The notes beneath the pieces were generated by a model. The model saw nothing but the letters and a program-made list of their open reading frames with translations, did no database searches and was not told where the DNA came from. Below are positions 62,159 to 64,000 of a stretch of 64,000 nt of DNA, piece by piece (position 1 is the stretch's first letter; each line of letters opens with the position of its first letter). The stretch is from Lactiplantibacillus plantarum EGD-AQ4 (GTDB lineage: Bacteria; Bacillota; Bacilli; Lactobacillales; Lactobacillaceae): the NCBI RefSeq assembly GCF_000463075.2, contig NZ_AVAQ01000051.1:1-64000 (forward strand), in the 5' to 3' direction. Made by a program: the position numbers and the translations under genes.

Positions 62159-62229
62159 GACTACTATTCAAGATGTACGGTAACACGGGGGTTATTCTAC
62201 AACTACTTAAAATGACCACTGTCGGCGAC
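62159..62229 (-). repeat. Degenerate CRISPR repeats at the trailer end
   Basis: GACTACTATTCAAGA (62159-62173) is an exact 15-base piece of the repeat. Positions 62194-62229 match the 36-bp repeat at about 23 of 36 positions, including TTCTA, ATGAC and the final GAC. Spacing between these relics (about 20 and 25 bases) is shorter than the 30 of intact spacers, suggesting decay with small deletions. Confidence 0.65.
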
Positions 62230-62254
62230 CCGGATGACAGGTCGAAACGATCCT

Positions 62255-64000
62255 GTTCCAAACTTGTTTGATATGACTACTATTCAAGACGGATGTGGAC
62301 GCTGCCGCATGACAGCGCACGTTCTAAACCTGTTTGATATGACTACTATTCAAGACATGCTTTCGACTTGACTACGTTTCTTTCATGTTCTAAACCTGTT
62401 TGATATGACTACTATTCAAGACAGCCGTTCCATCAATGCTTTAGCTTGCATGGTTCTAAACCTGTTTGATATGACTACTATTCAAGACTCGAGGCCGAAC
62501 CCGTCAGCGATGAGCGCTGTTCTAAACCTGTTTGATATGACTACTATTCAAGACTGATAAGCAGATGTTACTTGTATCGCTAGCGTTCTAAACCTGTTTG
62601 ATATGACTACTATTCAAGACAGTATTGAACCGGCATATATACGAATCCATGTTCTAAACCTGTTTGATATGACTACTATTCAAGACAGGCATTGCTCAGG
62701 GTGTGCAAGTTAATAAGTTCTAAACCTGTTTGATATGACTACTATTCAAGACAGAAGAGTTAGAACAGGACCGGTTCGCGCAGTTCTAAACCTGTTTGAT
62801 ATGACTACTATTCAAGACAACATATATAGCACCGTTATCACAAATTCAGTTCTAAACCTGTTTGATATGACTACTATTCAAGACAACGGGAGCGCTAAAT
62901 TGGTCGAAATGGTAGTTCTAAACCTGTTTGATATGACTACTATTCAAGACTCCCAGCAGACCCATCAGCTGACACATTTGGTTCTAAACCTGTTTGATAT
63001 GACTACTATTCAAGACCGTTCGAGGATTGGTTGTTATGGTTCAAAGGTTCTAAACCTGTTTGATATGACTACTATTCAAGACAACGTCGGCCATATCCAT
63101 TCGAACTATTTTGTTCTAAACCTGTTTGATATGACTACTATTCAAGACAGCTATTCTGGATAGCTGTGCGTGTCCACGGTTCTAAACCTGTTTGATATGA
63201 CTACTATTCAAGACTTTCGTCCGCTGACATCTTAGCCAGTCTTTGTTCTAAACCTGTTTGATATGACTACTATTCAAGACACACCTTGCACCATCATAGT
63301 CATAATGGTAGTTCTAAACCTGTTTGATATGACTACTATTCAAGACTATTTCTTTAACAAGTGCCGGAAATAATGAGTTCTAAACCTGTTTGATATGACT
63401 ACTATTCAAGACGATTGATATAAGTCAGCGTTAAAACTATCTGTTCTAAACCTGTTTGATATGACTACTATTCAAGACGTCGGTTGTAATGTAAGACCGC
63501 GTAACTTTGTTCTAAACCTGTTTGATATGACTACTATTCAAGACGCAATCGTGCAACTAGCAACTAAAGCTAATGTTCTAAACCTGTTTGATATGACTAC
63601 TATTCAAGACCCAGAGTTGTATATCGACAAGAACATTGAGGTTCTAAACCTGTTTGATATGACTACTATTCAAGACCCGCCAATCATAAATGAGGATAAA
63701 TCATAAGTTCTAAACCTGTTTGATATGACTACTATTCAAGACAGATAACTAACCGCTTATTGATGACGTTCGGTTCTAAACCTGTTTGATATGACTACTA
63801 TTCAAGACGTCATCAAGCCAGGTGGTCACCAGCTGCTTGTTCTAAACCTGTTTGATATGACTACTATTCAAGACGGATTTGGCGGAAGTCATGGCATTGC
63901 CGGAGTTCTAAACCTGTTTGATATGACTACTATTCAAGACGGCAGTACTGGACGTTGAACAGGTATACGGGTTCTAAACCTGTTTGATATGACTACTATT
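62255..64000 (-). CRISPR. Type II-A CRISPR array, 26 full repeats and 26 spacers, cut by the window edge
   Basis: The repeats are 36 bp and start every 66 bp from 62255. Read rightward they begin GTTCTAAACCTG and end CTATTCAAGAC; read leftward they begin GTCTTGAATAG and end GGTTTAGAAC. The 27th repeat (from 63971) is cut at base 30 by the window end. All 26 spacers are exactly 30 bp and all different. The first repeat (62255-62290) differs at two positions; the rest are identical. The leftward reading resembles repeats of type II-A systems of other lactobacilli (L. gasseri, from memory), and the decayed end is on the left, so transcription is inferred to run leftward. No cas gene or leader lies in the window. 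Confidence 0.95.

Noticed and set aside
62735-63163. Open reading frame encoding a repetitive MTTIQD...VLNLFD protein
   Set aside because: It is the translation of CRISPR repeats; the 66-bp period is divisible by three and keeps the frame open. The similar frame at 63461-63706 is rejected for the same reason.
62255-64000. Spacers targeting this same window
   Set aside because: I compared spacers by eye with the nearby genes and saw no match; a full self-targeting search needs a computation on the whole genome.

Overview
The window looks like chromosomal DNA of the Lactiplantibacillus plantarum group. The evidence is the gene content (sucrose PTS locus beside a maltose phosphorylase/maltodextrin ABC operon, a DhaKLM operon with DhaQ/DhaS, an ECF transporter of the UPF0397 family, oleate hydratase, Hsp20), the codon use, and a type II-A CRISPR repeat of the kind known from lactobacilli. 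From memory, the order sac - GH85 - mapA - mal - dha matches the L. plantarum WCFS1 chromosome read in reverse; no database was consulted. Two perfect parS-type palindromes (TGTTTCACGTGAAACA, near 43.3 and 44.3 kb) suggest the segment lies in the origin-proximal part of the chromosome.

Layout. 0-6.2 kb: sucrose locus (sacA-sacR leftward, pts1BCA and sacK rightward) with a divergent promoter region carrying two LacI-type operators and CcpA-type cre sites. The locus is bracketed by two diverged copies of a ~99-bp non-coding repeat. 6.2-9.9 kb: a small SemiSWEET-like membrane protein whose first helix extends upstream of any normal start codon, and a large GH85 endo-beta-N-acetylglucosaminidase lipoprotein. 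10.2-23.5 kb: leftward maltose/maltodextrin locus (two LacI regulators, oligo-1,6-glucosidase, MalE/F/G, MalA, amylase, MsmK, maltose phosphorylase). 23.6-27.3 kb: dihydroxyacetone kinase operon dhaKLM with its paralog-type coactivator DhaQ and regulator DhaS, and a DhaS-type operator between dhaK and dhaQ. 27.5-29.8 kb: a FolT-type ECF S component and an unusual fused acyl-CoA dehydrogenase-like/EtfA-like protein.

30-38 kb: an ABC exporter operon with its own TetR regulator, an AP2-domain protein of phage/mobile type, a PadR regulator with two DUF2812 membrane proteins, and a GntR/UTRA regulator. 38-41.4 kb: a T-box leader, probably methionine-specific, in front of a complete ECF transporter operon (S, fused A-A', T). 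42-47 kb: an Old Yellow Enzyme, a SMUG2/DUF4918 glycosylase-like gene and an unknown Cys-rich coiled-coil protein with a LexA-type box, all beside the parS sites, and a secreted very basic Thr/Lys protein. 47-53.3 kb: oleate hydratase, glycerol dehydrogenase, nucleoside deoxyribosyltransferase, two aldo-keto reductases, and a 36-residue one-helix small protein coupled to one of them.

53.5-62.1 kb: two MFS transporters, an ArsR regulator, Hsp20 under both CIRCE and CtsR sites, a MarR/FMN-reductase divergent pair, a PspC protein and a P2-type cation ATPase. 62.2-64 kb: a CRISPR array with 26 complete repeats, one repeat cut by the window edge and 26 spacers of 30 bp. Its left end is degenerate. 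Repeat orientation and the decayed end both say it is transcribed leftward, so its leader and cas genes should lie beyond the right edge. No insertion sequence, prophage, rRNA or tRNA gene was seen.

Functionally most of the window is a carbohydrate/glycerol uptake and utilisation island under CcpA and local LacI-type control, followed by stress, redox and transport genes and an adaptive-immunity locus.
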